From NCBI GenBank assembly GCA_910587225.1, contig CAJULT010000006.1:30124-55263 (forward strand): 25,140 bases of DNA, written 5' to 3'. Both the position numbers and the translations under genes were made by a program. The notes beneath the pieces were generated by a model. The model did no database searches. It saw only the letters and a program-made list of their open reading frames with translations, and was not told the origin of the DNA. Origin of the DNA: an uncultured Christensenellaceae bacterium. GTDB taxonomy: Bacteria; Bacillota; Clostridia; Christensenellales; UBA1242. Positions 15,984 through 23,179 of the stretch are shown here, in pieces. Each line of letters begins with the position of its first letter. The stretch's first letter is position 1.

Positions 15984-16502
15984 ATGTTAAATATTATTAA
16001 AGAAGAAACCGCTTGCAATACCGGACACAGACCTTTAGGCCTGCCTTGGGGCTACAACGAAACAAGACCAAGCTGCATCAAATTTAAAGAAGATTTGAAA
16101 AAACTCTATATTGGAGCAATAAATTATGGACTGACAACCTTTTTGACAGGTATGGCAGAAGGCTTTGATATGATTGCAGCTGAAACTATTATTGAATTGC
16201 AAAATGACTTTCCAAATATAAAGTTGATTGCTGTTATCCCATGCAAAGGACAAGAGAAAAATTGGAAGCCAAAGCAGCAAGAAAGATATTGGAAAATCTT
16301 AGGACATTGTGATGACAAAATTATTTTGTCACACCACTATTATGAAGATTGTATGAATGATAGAAACAAATTTATGGTCGATCATTCTTCTGTTTGCATT
16401 GCTTGTTGGAGCGGGAAACATAGCGGAACAGGAAACACTGTGCGTTTCGCACAAGAGAATGGATGCAAAGTGCGAATTATAAACCCAGAAGATTATATAT
16501 AA
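15984..16502 (+). CDS. SLOG-family protein (DUF1273 / YpsA-like)
   Basis: 172 residues from ATG 15984, chosen because AAGGAG (15971-15976) is seven bases upstream. Features of the DUF1273/SLOG Rossmann fold: the opening CNTGHRP, FLTGMAEGFDMIAAE, LIAVIPCKGQE, and the closing CIACWSGKHSGTGNTVRFA glycine loop. SLOG proteins bind nucleotides or nucleotide-derived ligands, and some serve as sensors in defence systems; YpsA itself is linked to cell division. Which role applies here is unknown. It lies directly behind the operator-bearing promoter and before the DGR promoter. Confidence 0.85.
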   Translation: MLNIIKEETACNTGHRPLGLPWGYNETRPSCIKFKEDLKKLYIGAINYGLTTFLTGMAEGFDMIAAETIIELQNDFPNIKLIAVIPCKGQEKNWKPKQQERYWKILGHCDDKIILSHHYYEDCMNDRNKFMVDHSSVCIACWSGKHSGTGNTVRFAQENGCKVRIINPEDYI

Positions 16503-16511
16503 ACATCCCTC

Positions 16512-16540
16512 TTGAAAGCTGCAAAAATTTATGATAAAAT
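16512..16540 (+). promoter_or_regulatory. DGR operon promoter (avd-TR-RT)
   Basis: TTGAAA (16512-16517), a 17-bp spacer and TAAAAT (16535-16540), starting nine bases after the SLOG stop codon. ATG 16557 with AAAAGGAG follows, giving a very short leader. It would transcribe avd, the template repeat and the reverse transcriptase together. Confidence 0.75.
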
Positions 16541-16556
16541 ATATAAAAGGAGAGCT

Positions 16557-17132
16557 ATGAACAAAGGACGAAATCCTATTGGAGTTCAACTAACAATCCC
16601 AAATGTAGCTGACAATAAGGAAATTTATGATGACCGAGTTGCAACTGCAAAAGGGGTTGCACGCGGAGAAAACAAAAAATACAAAGAAACACCTGCCATT
16701 AAAAACGAAATTCCAGAAATTGATGAGCCTGTGAAAATAAGGCAAGGCACAAGCGAGCTTTTGGTTATCACAAAAACAAAAAAGTTGGCGGCATATGTTG
16801 TCACCGTGACTGAAAAATCTCCAAAGCGCTTTCGCGCAGTCTTTGTCAATAGATTGCAAAATTATTGTTTGGACGCTTTGGAAAATTTGATTGAGGCAAA
16901 TTCACTACAAATGAACAATGCCAAAAACATTGACCGAAGGAAAGAATGTCAACACACAGCATATTTAAAACTGAAACTTCTTGGATACATGGCTTTTTTG
17001 TCACTTGAAAGCCAATGTATATTGAAAAAGCAATATGAGCAAATCTCTTTGCAAGTTGCGGATTGTATAAATCTGCTTGTTGCTTGGAGAAAAAGTGACG
17101 CCGATCGTCTCGGCAATAAATACGGATTATAG
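16557..17132 (+). CDS. avd: DGR accessory variability determinant (Avd-like four-helix protein)
   Basis: 191 residues from ATG 16557 (AAAGGAG six bases upstream). Residues about 65-191 match the Avd four-helix-bundle pattern: KTKKLAAYVVTVTEKSPK, RFRAVFVNRLQNYCLDALENLIEAN, YLKLKLLGYMAFLSLESQ and the final EQISLQVADCINLLVAWRK. Avd forms a basic pentamer that binds the DGR reverse transcriptase and the template RNA and is needed for mutagenic cDNA synthesis. The first 60 residues are an extension not usual for the short (about 120-residue) Avd proteins; they are charged and look flexible. The gene sits right before the template repeat, the standard order. Confidence 0.88.
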   Translation: MNKGRNPIGVQLTIPNVADNKEIYDDRVATAKGVARGENKKYKETPAIKNEIPEIDEPVKIRQGTSELLVITKTKKLAAYVVTVTEKSPKRFRAVFVNRLQNYCLDALENLIEANSLQMNNAKNIDRRKECQHTAYLKLKLLGYMAFLSLESQCILKKQYEQISLQVADCINLLVAWRKSDADRLGNKYGL

Positions 17133-17180
17133 CGGTGACGCTTTAATTAAGGTAAGATTATTTTTGGGACTGTCTGTTTT

Positions 17181-17287
17181 GGTCGCGTTCGGCTAACGAT
17201 GAAAACAATGTAAGAAATGTGAACAATGACGGCTCGCGGAACTATAACAATGTAAACAATAGAAACCTTGGCTCCGTTCCCGATTTG
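17181..17287 (+). repeat. DGR template repeat (TR)
   Basis: 107 bases matching the VR at 18846-18953, with 17 substitutions, all at TR adenines (17 of 36 adenines), and one extra base in VR. Read in the target's frame, TR encodes W-S-R-S-A-N-D-E-N-N-V-R-N and onward and contains twelve AAC or AAT codons. Asn codons of this type can become many other codons by A substitution but never a stop codon. The 3' end CTTGGCTCCGTTCCCG is unchanged in VR and GC-rich, as expected of the initiation-of-mutagenic-homology segment. It is not translated in its own locus. Confidence 0.96.
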
Positions 17288-17498
17288 CCTTATAAAGCAA
17301 GCATTATGCTTGATAAAATGCCAGAAGTGATTGCATCCAAGTGGAGCAACCCCGTGTTTAAGGCAAAGGAATCTTACTCTTTTCCAAACTCTTGCGAAAG
17401 AATTGGAAGAAAATTGCCACCATAACAACCAACGAATGTTTCTTTGGAAGTTTTCTGTCTTTCAGGTGGTGGCATCTTTAAAATTAAAAGGAGATTGT
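17288..17498 (+). other. TR-to-RT spacer, probable structured template RNA
   Basis: No gene is supported here; an upstream extension of the RT frame crosses it but lacks a ribosome binding site. TGCCACC (17415-17421) can pair with GGTGGCA (17468-17474), enclosing a 46-base loop. In studied DGRs the spacer after TR is part of the template RNA and primes cDNA synthesis. That role here is inferred from position. Confidence 0.5.
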
Positions 17499-18512
17499 AT
17501 GCTTGAAGATGCTTTCACATTTGAAAAGTTGCTCGCTGCACACAAAAAATGCAGACTTTCAAGGCAGCATAAAAAAGAAACAATCTCTTTTGAAATAAAT
17601 TTAAGTCAGAATTTGACTGAAATGTCAAAAAAACTTTTACAGCAAACATATCAAATCGGCAAATATAAACAATTTTATATTTATGAGCCCAAAAAACGAA
17701 ACATTGAAGCTTTGTCATATAAAGACAGAGTTGTTTTGATGGCGTTTTGCACAAATAAATTGGAGTCAAAACTCGAGAAAAAATTAATTCCTGACAATGT
17801 TGCTTGTAGAAAATGCAAAGGAACAATGTTTGGACTTGATAGATTGAAGTTGTTTTTGCGTAAATTTTATAATATCAACAAAAACAATGTGGGCTATTTT
17901 CTGAAATGTGATTTAAGAAAATATTTTCAAAATATCGACCATGATATTTTAAAAAGACAACTTTTAAAAGTTGATTTTGATGACGAAGATATGTGGATAA
18001 TAAATCAAATAATCGACAGCAGAAATTTTGACACAAATGTTGGGCTCCCAATAGGCAATCAAACAAGTCAATGGTTTGCACTTTTTTATCTTAATGGACT
18101 TGACCATTTTATAAAAGAGAAACTTAGGATAAAATATTATGTGCGCTATATGGACGACATGATTTTGGTGTATAAAGATAAGGAATATCTCAAACATTGC
18201 AAAAATGAGATAGAAAATTATTGCAACGAAAAGCTTCATCTTGAACTTAATGAGAAAACACAAATTGGAAAACTCTCAAATGGAATTGATTTCTTGGGAT
18301 TTAGAACAATTTTAAATGAGAATGGCAAAATCATTCGACTTTTAAGAGCTCAAGCAAAATTGAGATTAAGGCGAAATATCAAACATATTTATCGATTTAG
18401 GAAAGAAGAACTTGTCGATGACGAATATATCAATGTGCGACTAAACGCTTATAAAGCACATTTATGCCATTCAAATGCCTTAAATTTGTTGCAACGATAC
18501 ATAAAAACATAA
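17499..18512 (+). CDS. DGR reverse transcriptase
   Basis: 337 residues from ATG 17499 (AAAAGGAG 17486-17493). The RT palm motifs are in order: KCDLRKYFQNIDHD with catalytic Asp138, GLPIGNQTSQW (183-192) and the YMDD box (217-220). The IGNxTSQ motif, with Ser-Gln where retroviral and group II RTs have a different motif 4, marks the DGR class. There is no maturase or HNH domain, unlike group II introns. It copies the TR transcript with adenine-specific errors together with Avd, and the cDNA replaces VR in the target gene. It is downstream of avd and TR; the target gene has a separate promoter 28 bases after the stop. Confidence 0.96.
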   Translation: MLEDAFTFEKLLAAHKKCRLSRQHKKETISFEINLSQNLTEMSKKLLQQTYQIGKYKQFYIYEPKKRNIEALSYKDRVVLMAFCTNKLESKLEKKLIPDNVACRKCKGTMFGLDRLKLFLRKFYNINKNNVGYFLKCDLRKYFQNIDHDILKRQLLKVDFDDEDMWIINQIIDSRNFDTNVGLPIGNQTSQWFALFYLNGLDHFIKEKLRIKYYVRYMDDMILVYKDKEYLKHCKNEIENYCNEKLHLELNEKTQIGKLSNGIDFLGFRTILNENGKIIRLLRAQAKLRLRRNIKHIYRFRKEELVDDEYINVRLNAYKAHLCHSNALNLLQRYIKT

Positions 18513-18539
18513 GAGGAATAACTTTTTAAGGCACAGGTA

Positions 18540-18568
18540 TTTACTTTTTTTACAAAATGTGATATACT
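18540..18568 (+). promoter_or_regulatory. promoter of the DGR target gene
   Basis: TTTACT (18540-18545), a 17-bp spacer and TATACT (18563-18568). AAGGAG (18583-18588) and ATG 18596 follow. The target is therefore expressed separately from the RT operon. Confidence 0.65.
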
Positions 18569-18595
18569 TAATATGTAAGTTTTAAGGAGAAACGC

Positions 18596-18913
18596 ATGGC
18601 AAAAGAAAAAATAAACTTTATGCAAATGATTGTGGCAAGAAAAAACAAAAACACGGACAATCGTGGAGACAACGCCAGCAGAGAGTTTGACACAACTGAC
18701 AGCGTGAGACTTCTTTCTTTGGATGAAATGGCTGACAGAACAAACGAAGAAAGAAGAAAATCAAACACAGACTTTGCTTTATGCAATTTTGCTTGGCAGA
18801 ATTCTTCCTATACAGCAGAAAACGACAAATTTACAGGAGTTTATTGGTCGCGTTCGGCTGACGATGGGGACAGTGTAAGATCTGTGTACAGTGACGGCTC
18901 GCGGAACTGCTGA
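18596..18913 (+). CDS. DGR target protein, N-terminal part (frameshifted in VR)
   Basis: 105 residues from ATG 18596 with AAGGAG. No signal peptide. Residues 38-105 (VRLLSLDEMADRT...GVYWSRSADDGDS) resemble a short DUF6273 / C-type-lectin-like domain, whose usual close is YWLRSP...DGS...GVRPAL. The variable segment begins at Trp84 and the frame ends at TGA 18911-18913 inside VR. One extra base at 18909 or 18910 relative to TR causes this stop. Without it, reading continues as R-N-S-D-Y-V-D-Y-R-T-L-G-S-V-P-A-L into the 18891-21524 frame, giving one protein of about 975 residues. As sequenced, only a truncated lectin-like stub is made. A sequencing or consensus error is possible. Confidence 0.8.
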   Translation: MAKEKINFMQMIVARKNKNTDNRGDNASREFDTTDSVRLLSLDEMADRTNEERRKSNTDFALCNFAWQNSSYTAENDKFTGVYWSRSADDGDSVRSVYSDGSRNC

Positions 18914-18953
18914 CTATGTAGACTATAGGACCCTTGGCTCCGTTCCCGCTTTG
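18846..18953 (+). repeat. DGR variable repeat (VR)
   Basis: 108 bases aligned with TR 17181-17287. The changes are A to G (8), A to T (5) and A to C (4). All non-adenine TR positions are conserved except for a single inserted base (18909 or 18910). In the restored frame, N/E/Y codons of TR become D, G, D, S, S, Y, S, S, D, Y, D, Y and T, at the exposed positions of the lectin-like fold. VR lies about 85 residues from the N-terminus, not at the C-terminus as in most known targets. Confidence 0.96.
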
Positions 18954-21524
18954 TCCCTTAATCTTCAATCTTTAATCGCCGCGCGAAGCGCGTCGGCGAG
19001 CGAAATTTTTGAGATTAAAAAGACAAAAAGTGGGAAAGAAAAACATTTTTTGAAAATTGGAGAATATCCAAAGACAAAAGCGACTGACGAGATCCAACAA
19101 GCGCTTGAAGAAATGTTTAACGGTGGAATTTTGAAGTCAGGACTGACTTGCACAGGCAGACTTTTCACGACGAATGGTCAAAGAGAATCTGGAAAAGACT
19201 TTTTGTCAAAGCAAAATCCAGAATTTGAACTTAATGGCAAAAAATATGTCAGGACAATCGTTTGGAATGACAACGACAGAAAGTTTGCAGATGGAAGTGC
19301 TGTGCCAAGAACTGGTGCTGTAGTCTGGCTTGAAGTTGAGCCAGTGACATTTGAAATAACAAACTGGGATCGTCTGCCAAAAAGCATCAATCCAAAAGGA
19401 AAAAGATTTGGTGCAGATGAGACAATCGAGCTAGAAGCGGAAGAAGCAATCTTGTCTGGCTTGCCATTTTATCCGGACTGGTATCATTCAAATTGTTCTA
19501 TGTGGCAAAACAGCTTACAAAGATGCTTTTTAAGTTCTGCCAAAAGTGAAGAATTGGATGGAAATCCAGAATTTGAAACTCCATACAAATGGGATTTTTC
19601 AAAAAGCGGTTTTTTGTATCAAGCACTTGATTTGACGCGTGAGCCAACGCGTGAATATGTTATCCCAGAATACGAAAAAGAGATTGCTGACTATGCGTTT
19701 GCTGGATGCGTAGGGATTGAAAAAATTATTGTTCATGATGGCGTAAAGAAAGTTGGTGCAAATGCGTTCTCAGGTCTTCAAAACACGCAATTGGAATTTA
19801 TATGTGGAGCAAAAGGAATTTCAATTGATAAGAAAGCTTTTGCTGGCAGTGCATTTAAATATATTTATTTGTCAAAAGATGGAACGAAATTGACAATGAC
19901 AACAAGTGTTGATCCTGAACTTGAAAAATCTTGCGTTAGAGAAAGCATTTCAACACTTGAAACTGAAAGAATGTCTGGAGCTTTTGACGCCACTATTAAT
20001 TTCGGGCAAATTGCAGGACAAGGCTTAAAACCTGTAAGCAAATGGTTTGAAAACAATTTCAGACAGAACTATGTTCAACTTAAAGTTTGGCGTGAAGAAA
20101 AGAAAATCAAATTTATTCCACCCGAATATACGATGGAAGTTTTCCCTTCCAGCCAAATGGAAAAATATTTTGTAAACAACAATAGCGGGCGTTGGGGCAA
20201 ACTTGTCAAAACTCTTGGCTTTGACACTCTGGAAGGAACTGAGAAAAATAATTCACTTGTTGATCTTATGAAAATTTACTATGCAATTGGTGGCTTTTCA
20301 GAAAATCAAGGTGAAAGTGAAAAGGCTTTTGAATATATTTTGCAATATGTTGCAAAGGGAAAGGCTATTATTGGACGCGAGGGATATGCGTATGTAAAAA
20401 ATCCAACGCCAAGTCAAATTGGTGCTGAAATTCATGCAAGATTTTCAAAATTGACACTTAAAGGTGAATACAACAAAGCATTTGCTCAATTTTTCATGAA
20501 ATATTATAAAGACAATCCTGACTTTATGAACTTCCGCCTTCGTGATAAAGATGGCGATTTGATGGACAGCCAAGATTATTTGTGCGCAGCGCACAATGCG
20601 TTTGAAAGCATTTTGAAAAACTATCCAAACAGAGTTGTGAATGGAAATGAAGAGCGTGCATTACTTTCCCCAAGATTTGTTGCTGAACATTCATCTTTTG
20701 TTGAATATGAAGGTGTGGAAGAAGGAAACGAAATTTTGGCGGAGTTGCTCGGAAGATATGGCTATGATCAAGAACAATTTGACCATATTCAAGAAGTTTA
20801 TGAGACTGCTAAAAAGTTGAAAGACACCTACATTATAAGAGCTGACAAAGCAAAAGAAAGCAATCCCGTGCAATTTAGAGTTCTTGAAAAAGATGATCCG
20901 CTTGGCTTTGTGCTTGGAGACATTACAAATTGTTGTCAAGTGCTTGGTGGGGCCGGAGAAACTTGTGTTGATGATGGATACACAAATCCAAACGCAGGGT
21001 TTCTTGTGTTTGAAGAAAGTATTTTGGACGAAAATGGAAAGCCAACTGGCGAGACCAGAGTGCTTGGACAAGCATATATTTGGTATGACCCACAAACTAA
21101 GACGGTTTGCTATGACAACATTGAAATTCCAACAAAAGTTCTTGATGAAATGCGCAAAGGCAACAAGCATGAAGACAGCAGGGTTACTTCCAAAACTCTT
21201 ATGGACGCTGTTGAAGAGTCTGCGGTCGCAATTATGACAGCAATGAACAAAGATGGCATGAAAGTTGAAAGAGTGACAACTGGCGAAGGCTACAACGATT
21301 TAAAACGCGAACTTTCAGAAAAGTTTGAAAGAGAGTCCAGTCCAAAGGCACAGCACAGAGGATATAGCGGATATTCGGACGCTCGCAGTGCACAATACAT
21401 CATCAAAACCTGCGATGAAGTGACAAGAATGTATGGCGATGAAATCAGACAGGCTGCAAAAGAAGCGAGAAAAGATATCCAAGAGATTCGAGAGAAAAGA
21501 GCTGAAAGTCAGCAAACGTTATAA
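18891..21524 (+). CDS. DGR target protein, main C-terminal part (out of frame with its start)
   Basis: About 870 residues of intact coding sequence whose natural start is ATG 18596. The GTG at 18891 has no ribosome binding site and lies in VR. After the VR end (LGSVPALSLNL) comes a second DUF6273-like domain, about residues 53-230 (KHFLKIGEYPKTKATDEIQ; AVVWLEVEPVTFEI; FYPDWYHSNCSMWQNS). A BspA-type leucine-rich segment follows at about 255-330 (YVIPEYEKEIADYAFAGC; GVKKVGANAFSGL). The remaining 550 residues are not assigned. They include DITNCCQVLGGAGETC (Cys681, Cys682) and a strand-rich stretch (RVLGQAYIWYDPQTKTVCYD), vaguely like PcfJ- or GNAT-type folds, and end in a charged helix. No secretion signal or membrane helix is seen. 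SD-linked to the small gene at 21535. Confidence 0.8.
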   Translation: MTARGTADYVDYRTLGSVPALSLNLQSLIAARSASASEIFEIKKTKSGKEKHFLKIGEYPKTKATDEIQQALEEMFNGGILKSGLTCTGRLFTTNGQRESGKDFLSKQNPEFELNGKKYVRTIVWNDNDRKFADGSAVPRTGAVVWLEVEPVTFEITNWDRLPKSINPKGKRFGADETIELEAEEAILSGLPFYPDWYHSNCSMWQNSLQRCFLSSAKSEELDGNPEFETPYKWDFSKSGFLYQALDLTREPTREYVIPEYEKEIADYAFAGCVGIEKIIVHDGVKKVGANAFSGLQNTQLEFICGAKGISIDKKAFAGSAFKYIYLSKDGTKLTMTTSVDPELEKSCVRESISTLETERMSGAFDATINFGQIAGQGLKPVSKWFENNFRQNYVQLKVWREEKKIKFIPPEYTMEVFPSSQMEKYFVNNNSGRWGKLVKTLGFDTLEGTEKNNSLVDLMKIYYAIGGFSENQGESEKAFEYILQYVAKGKAIIGREGYAYVKNPTPSQIGAEIHARFSKLTLKGEYNKAFAQFFMKYYKDNPDFMNFRLRDKDGDLMDSQDYLCAAHNAFESILKNYPNRVVNGNEERALLSPRFVAEHSSFVEYEGVEEGNEILAELLGRYGYDQEQFDHIQEVYETAKKLKDTYIIRADKAKESNPVQFRVLEKDDPLGFVLGDITNCCQVLGGAGETCVDDGYTNPNAGFLVFEESILDENGKPTGETRVLGQAYIWYDPQTKTVCYDNIEIPTKVLDEMRKGNKHEDSRVTSKTLMDAVEESAVAIMTAMNKDGMKVERVTTGEGYNDLKRELSEKFERESSPKAQHRGYSGYSDARSAQYIIKTCDEVTRMYGDEIRQAAKEARKDIQEIREKRAESQQTL

Positions 21525-21534
21525 GGAGTGACTT

Positions 21535-21777
21535 ATGGAAAACGTTGAAAAACAATTAAAACAATTTGAAAAAGCATTGGATGAAAAACTTAAAACGCTT
21601 GATGGGTTGGAAGCAGAGAAACTCGATATCATGGAAAGATATGTTGACGCGGATGAAAAATCCAGGGTTGGAATTGAGAAAGAAATGAAAGCAAGCGAAG
21701 AAAAGTTTAAAACTCTTGCTGAAGAAACTCTTGCACTTAAAGAAGAAATCAAAAAACTTAAAAGGAAGTCTTGCTGA
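21535..21777 (+). CDS. small coiled-coil protein
   Basis: 80 residues, almost wholly helical and charged, with heptad-like spacing of Leu, Val and Met (VEKQLKQFEKALDEKLKTL through TLALKEEIKKLKRK). No known domain. AAGGAG precedes ATG 21535, ten bases after the target gene's stop, and a terminator follows, so it belongs to the target transcript. It could be a partner or assembly aid for the target protein, but only position suggests this. It still has its own ribosome binding site, so it could be made even while the target is frameshifted. Confidence 0.75.
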   Translation: MENVEKQLKQFEKALDEKLKTLDGLEAEKLDIMERYVDADEKSRVGIEKEMKASEEKFKTLAEETLALKEEIKKLKRKSC

Positions 21778-21800
21778 TGGTTTTCATGCTCGCTTTTTAG

Positions 21801-21830
21801 GACAAGCCATATTTTGGCTTGTCTTTTTTT
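21801..21830 (+). terminator. terminator of the target-gene transcript
   Basis: A perfect 8-bp stem GACAAGCC (21801-21808) / GGCTTGTC (21816-21823), followed by seven T residues. Confidence 0.93.
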
Positions 21831-21860
21831 GTCAGATGCATAGCAAAGTTGAAATATGTA

Positions 21861-21869
21861 TGATATAAT
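21861..21869 (+). promoter_or_regulatory. extended -10 promoter of the sigma-like gene
   Basis: TGATATAAT: a consensus TATAAT with the TGN extension. There is no good -35 box at the right distance. AAAGGAG and ATG 21887 follow. Confidence 0.6.
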
Positions 21870-21886
21870 TCGTCAAAGGAGCGGGT

Positions 21887-22570
21887 ATGGTTTGGATTAA
21901 GTATAACGACCGAATACATAACAAAACTATTGACTTGGAAGTCAGTGAAGAAGTTGCTCGCTTTCTTTGGACTAATGATAGATACTGGCGAAGGCTTATG
22001 AAAAAAGTCAATAAATATGAGTGTAGTTATTTTGCAAGCATTTTTGAAGATGGCGATGAGATTGAGTTTATCGAAACAATCAAAGATGAAAGTGTGGATA
22101 TTGAGCAAGAGGTTGAAAATAAAATCTTTGCTGAAGTAATTTGGAAAGTTGCAGAAAAATTGCAACCGCTACAAAAAGAAATCTTGATTGAACGATTTAA
22201 GAAAGATTTGAAACTTTGCGATATTGCCAAAAAACACAATATGAGCAAAAGTGCACTGACGCAATTTTTGAAAACAACTTATAAGCATTTTGTTTTCTTT
22301 CTTGCAAGAGATAAAGATTTTATTAAGACAGATTTTTGGCAAAGTCATTGCAAACATTTTACAGATGAATTTATTGACACTCTTGAAGAAGGCTTGACAA
22401 ATGAGAACTTTGAATTTGATTTAGATAAGATTTTAGATTTTGCAAAAGGTGCGACACAAGCGATTAAAACTGCAGATAAACTTGGAGTTGGGCTTAGTCC
22501 AAAACAAAAGAAACTTTGGCAATTTATGTCAAAAACAGTCACTGATTTTATAAAATCAATACAAAAATAG
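21887..22570 (+). CDS. sigma-70 region-4-like regulator
   Basis: 227 residues. Residues about 80-130 form the helix-turn-helix of sigma factors (VAEKLQPLQKEILIERF; LKLCDIAKKHNMSKSALTQFLKTT). An acidic segment precedes it and a helical C-terminal tail of about 90 residues follows. No clear region 2 is present, so this is more likely a sigma-like activator (as in phages and conjugative elements) than a full sigma factor. AAAGGAG precedes ATG 21887. It lies between the DGR module and the mobilization genes and could control either; its targets are unknown. Confidence 0.75.
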   Translation: MVWIKYNDRIHNKTIDLEVSEEVARFLWTNDRYWRRLMKKVNKYECSYFASIFEDGDEIEFIETIKDESVDIEQEVENKIFAEVIWKVAEKLQPLQKEILIERFKKDLKLCDIAKKHNMSKSALTQFLKTTYKHFVFFLARDKDFIKTDFWQSHCKHFTDEFIDTLEEGLTNENFEFDLDKILDFAKGATQAIKTADKLGVGLSPKQKKLWQFMSKTVTDFIKSIQK

Positions 22571-22662
22571 AAAAATTTTAAAATTTTCTATCAAAAATAC
22601 ATTTACTGCCTAAACTTTTATACTTTAAAATGTCCTTTATATATTATAGGAAGCAAACAGAA

Positions 22663-22694
22663 AAAGAACGATTCCCTGCACTCGTTCTTTTTTT
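22663..22694 (+). terminator. terminator before the mobilization genes
   Basis: AAAGAACGA (22663-22671) pairs with TCGTTCTTT (22682-22690), and more T residues follow. Confidence 0.88.
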
Positions 22695-22729
22695 GTTGCA
22701 CCTAAATTTTAAAATACACGGAGGTAAAA

Positions 22730-23179
22730 ATGTTAAAACCAGAAAAAGTGAAGTTGCAACACACTTTACGAATTTACACACAAGAGGATCAAGAAACATT
22801 GGAAAAGGCTTTTGACAAAAGCAAGAAAAAGTTTGACAACATGGCAGACTTTATTCGTCATTGCGTTTTGCTTGGAGCAAAGAAATTGCTCGGAGACAAT
22901 GCCTATGATGAAATTATAAATTTGACAGAAATTAAAGAAAATTTAAGCGAAATCAACAAAGAACTCAAAAGACAAAATGGTGAAAGAAAAGCTGATAGTG
23001 CAGATCAACATATTGAAAATAAATTTGTAGAAAAGATTTTGAACTATATTGCTTGTGCAGTTTTTAATAACGAAGGTAATAAGTTTGTTGGAGGAGACAT
23101 TAGTGAAGGTCTTTTCAATGTTGACTATGAGAAAATCAAAATCATGAATAAAGAATATGAGGAGAATGGTGGCAGATAA
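22730..23179 (+). CDS. MobC-like ribbon-helix-helix mobilization protein
   Basis: 149 residues. The first 60 have the shape of a ribbon-helix-helix DNA-binding domain (VKLQHTLRIYTQEDQETLEKAF; KKFDNMADFIRHCVLLGAKK). Then come a Lys/Glu-rich helix and a C-terminal part that is not recognised. Such proteins sit at oriT and help the relaxase open the DNA. GGAGG lies before ATG 22730. The stop codon lies past the start of the relaxase frame, so the two genes overlap and are translationally coupled. Confidence 0.78.
   Translation: MLKPEKVKLQHTLRIYTQEDQETLEKAFDKSKKKFDNMADFIRHCVLLGAKKLLGDNAYDEIINLTEIKENLSEINKELKRQNGERKADSADQHIENKFVEKILNYIACAVFNNEGNKFVGGDISEGLFNVDYEKIKIMNKEYEENGGR

Noticed and set aside
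17499..18512. Group II intron or retron reverse transcriptase
   Set aside because: There is no maturase or HNH domain. The Ser-Gln motif, the adjacent avd and the adenine-specific TR/VR pair identify a DGR.
18891..18913. Programmed ribosomal frameshift joining the two parts of the target gene
   Set aside because: No slippery heptamer or following stem was seen at the junction, and the extra base relative to TR explains the shift directly.
20691..21170. Minus-strand 159-residue open frame opposite the DGR target
   Set aside because: It is antisense to a well-formed coding frame and composed mainly of low-complexity hydrophobic residues.
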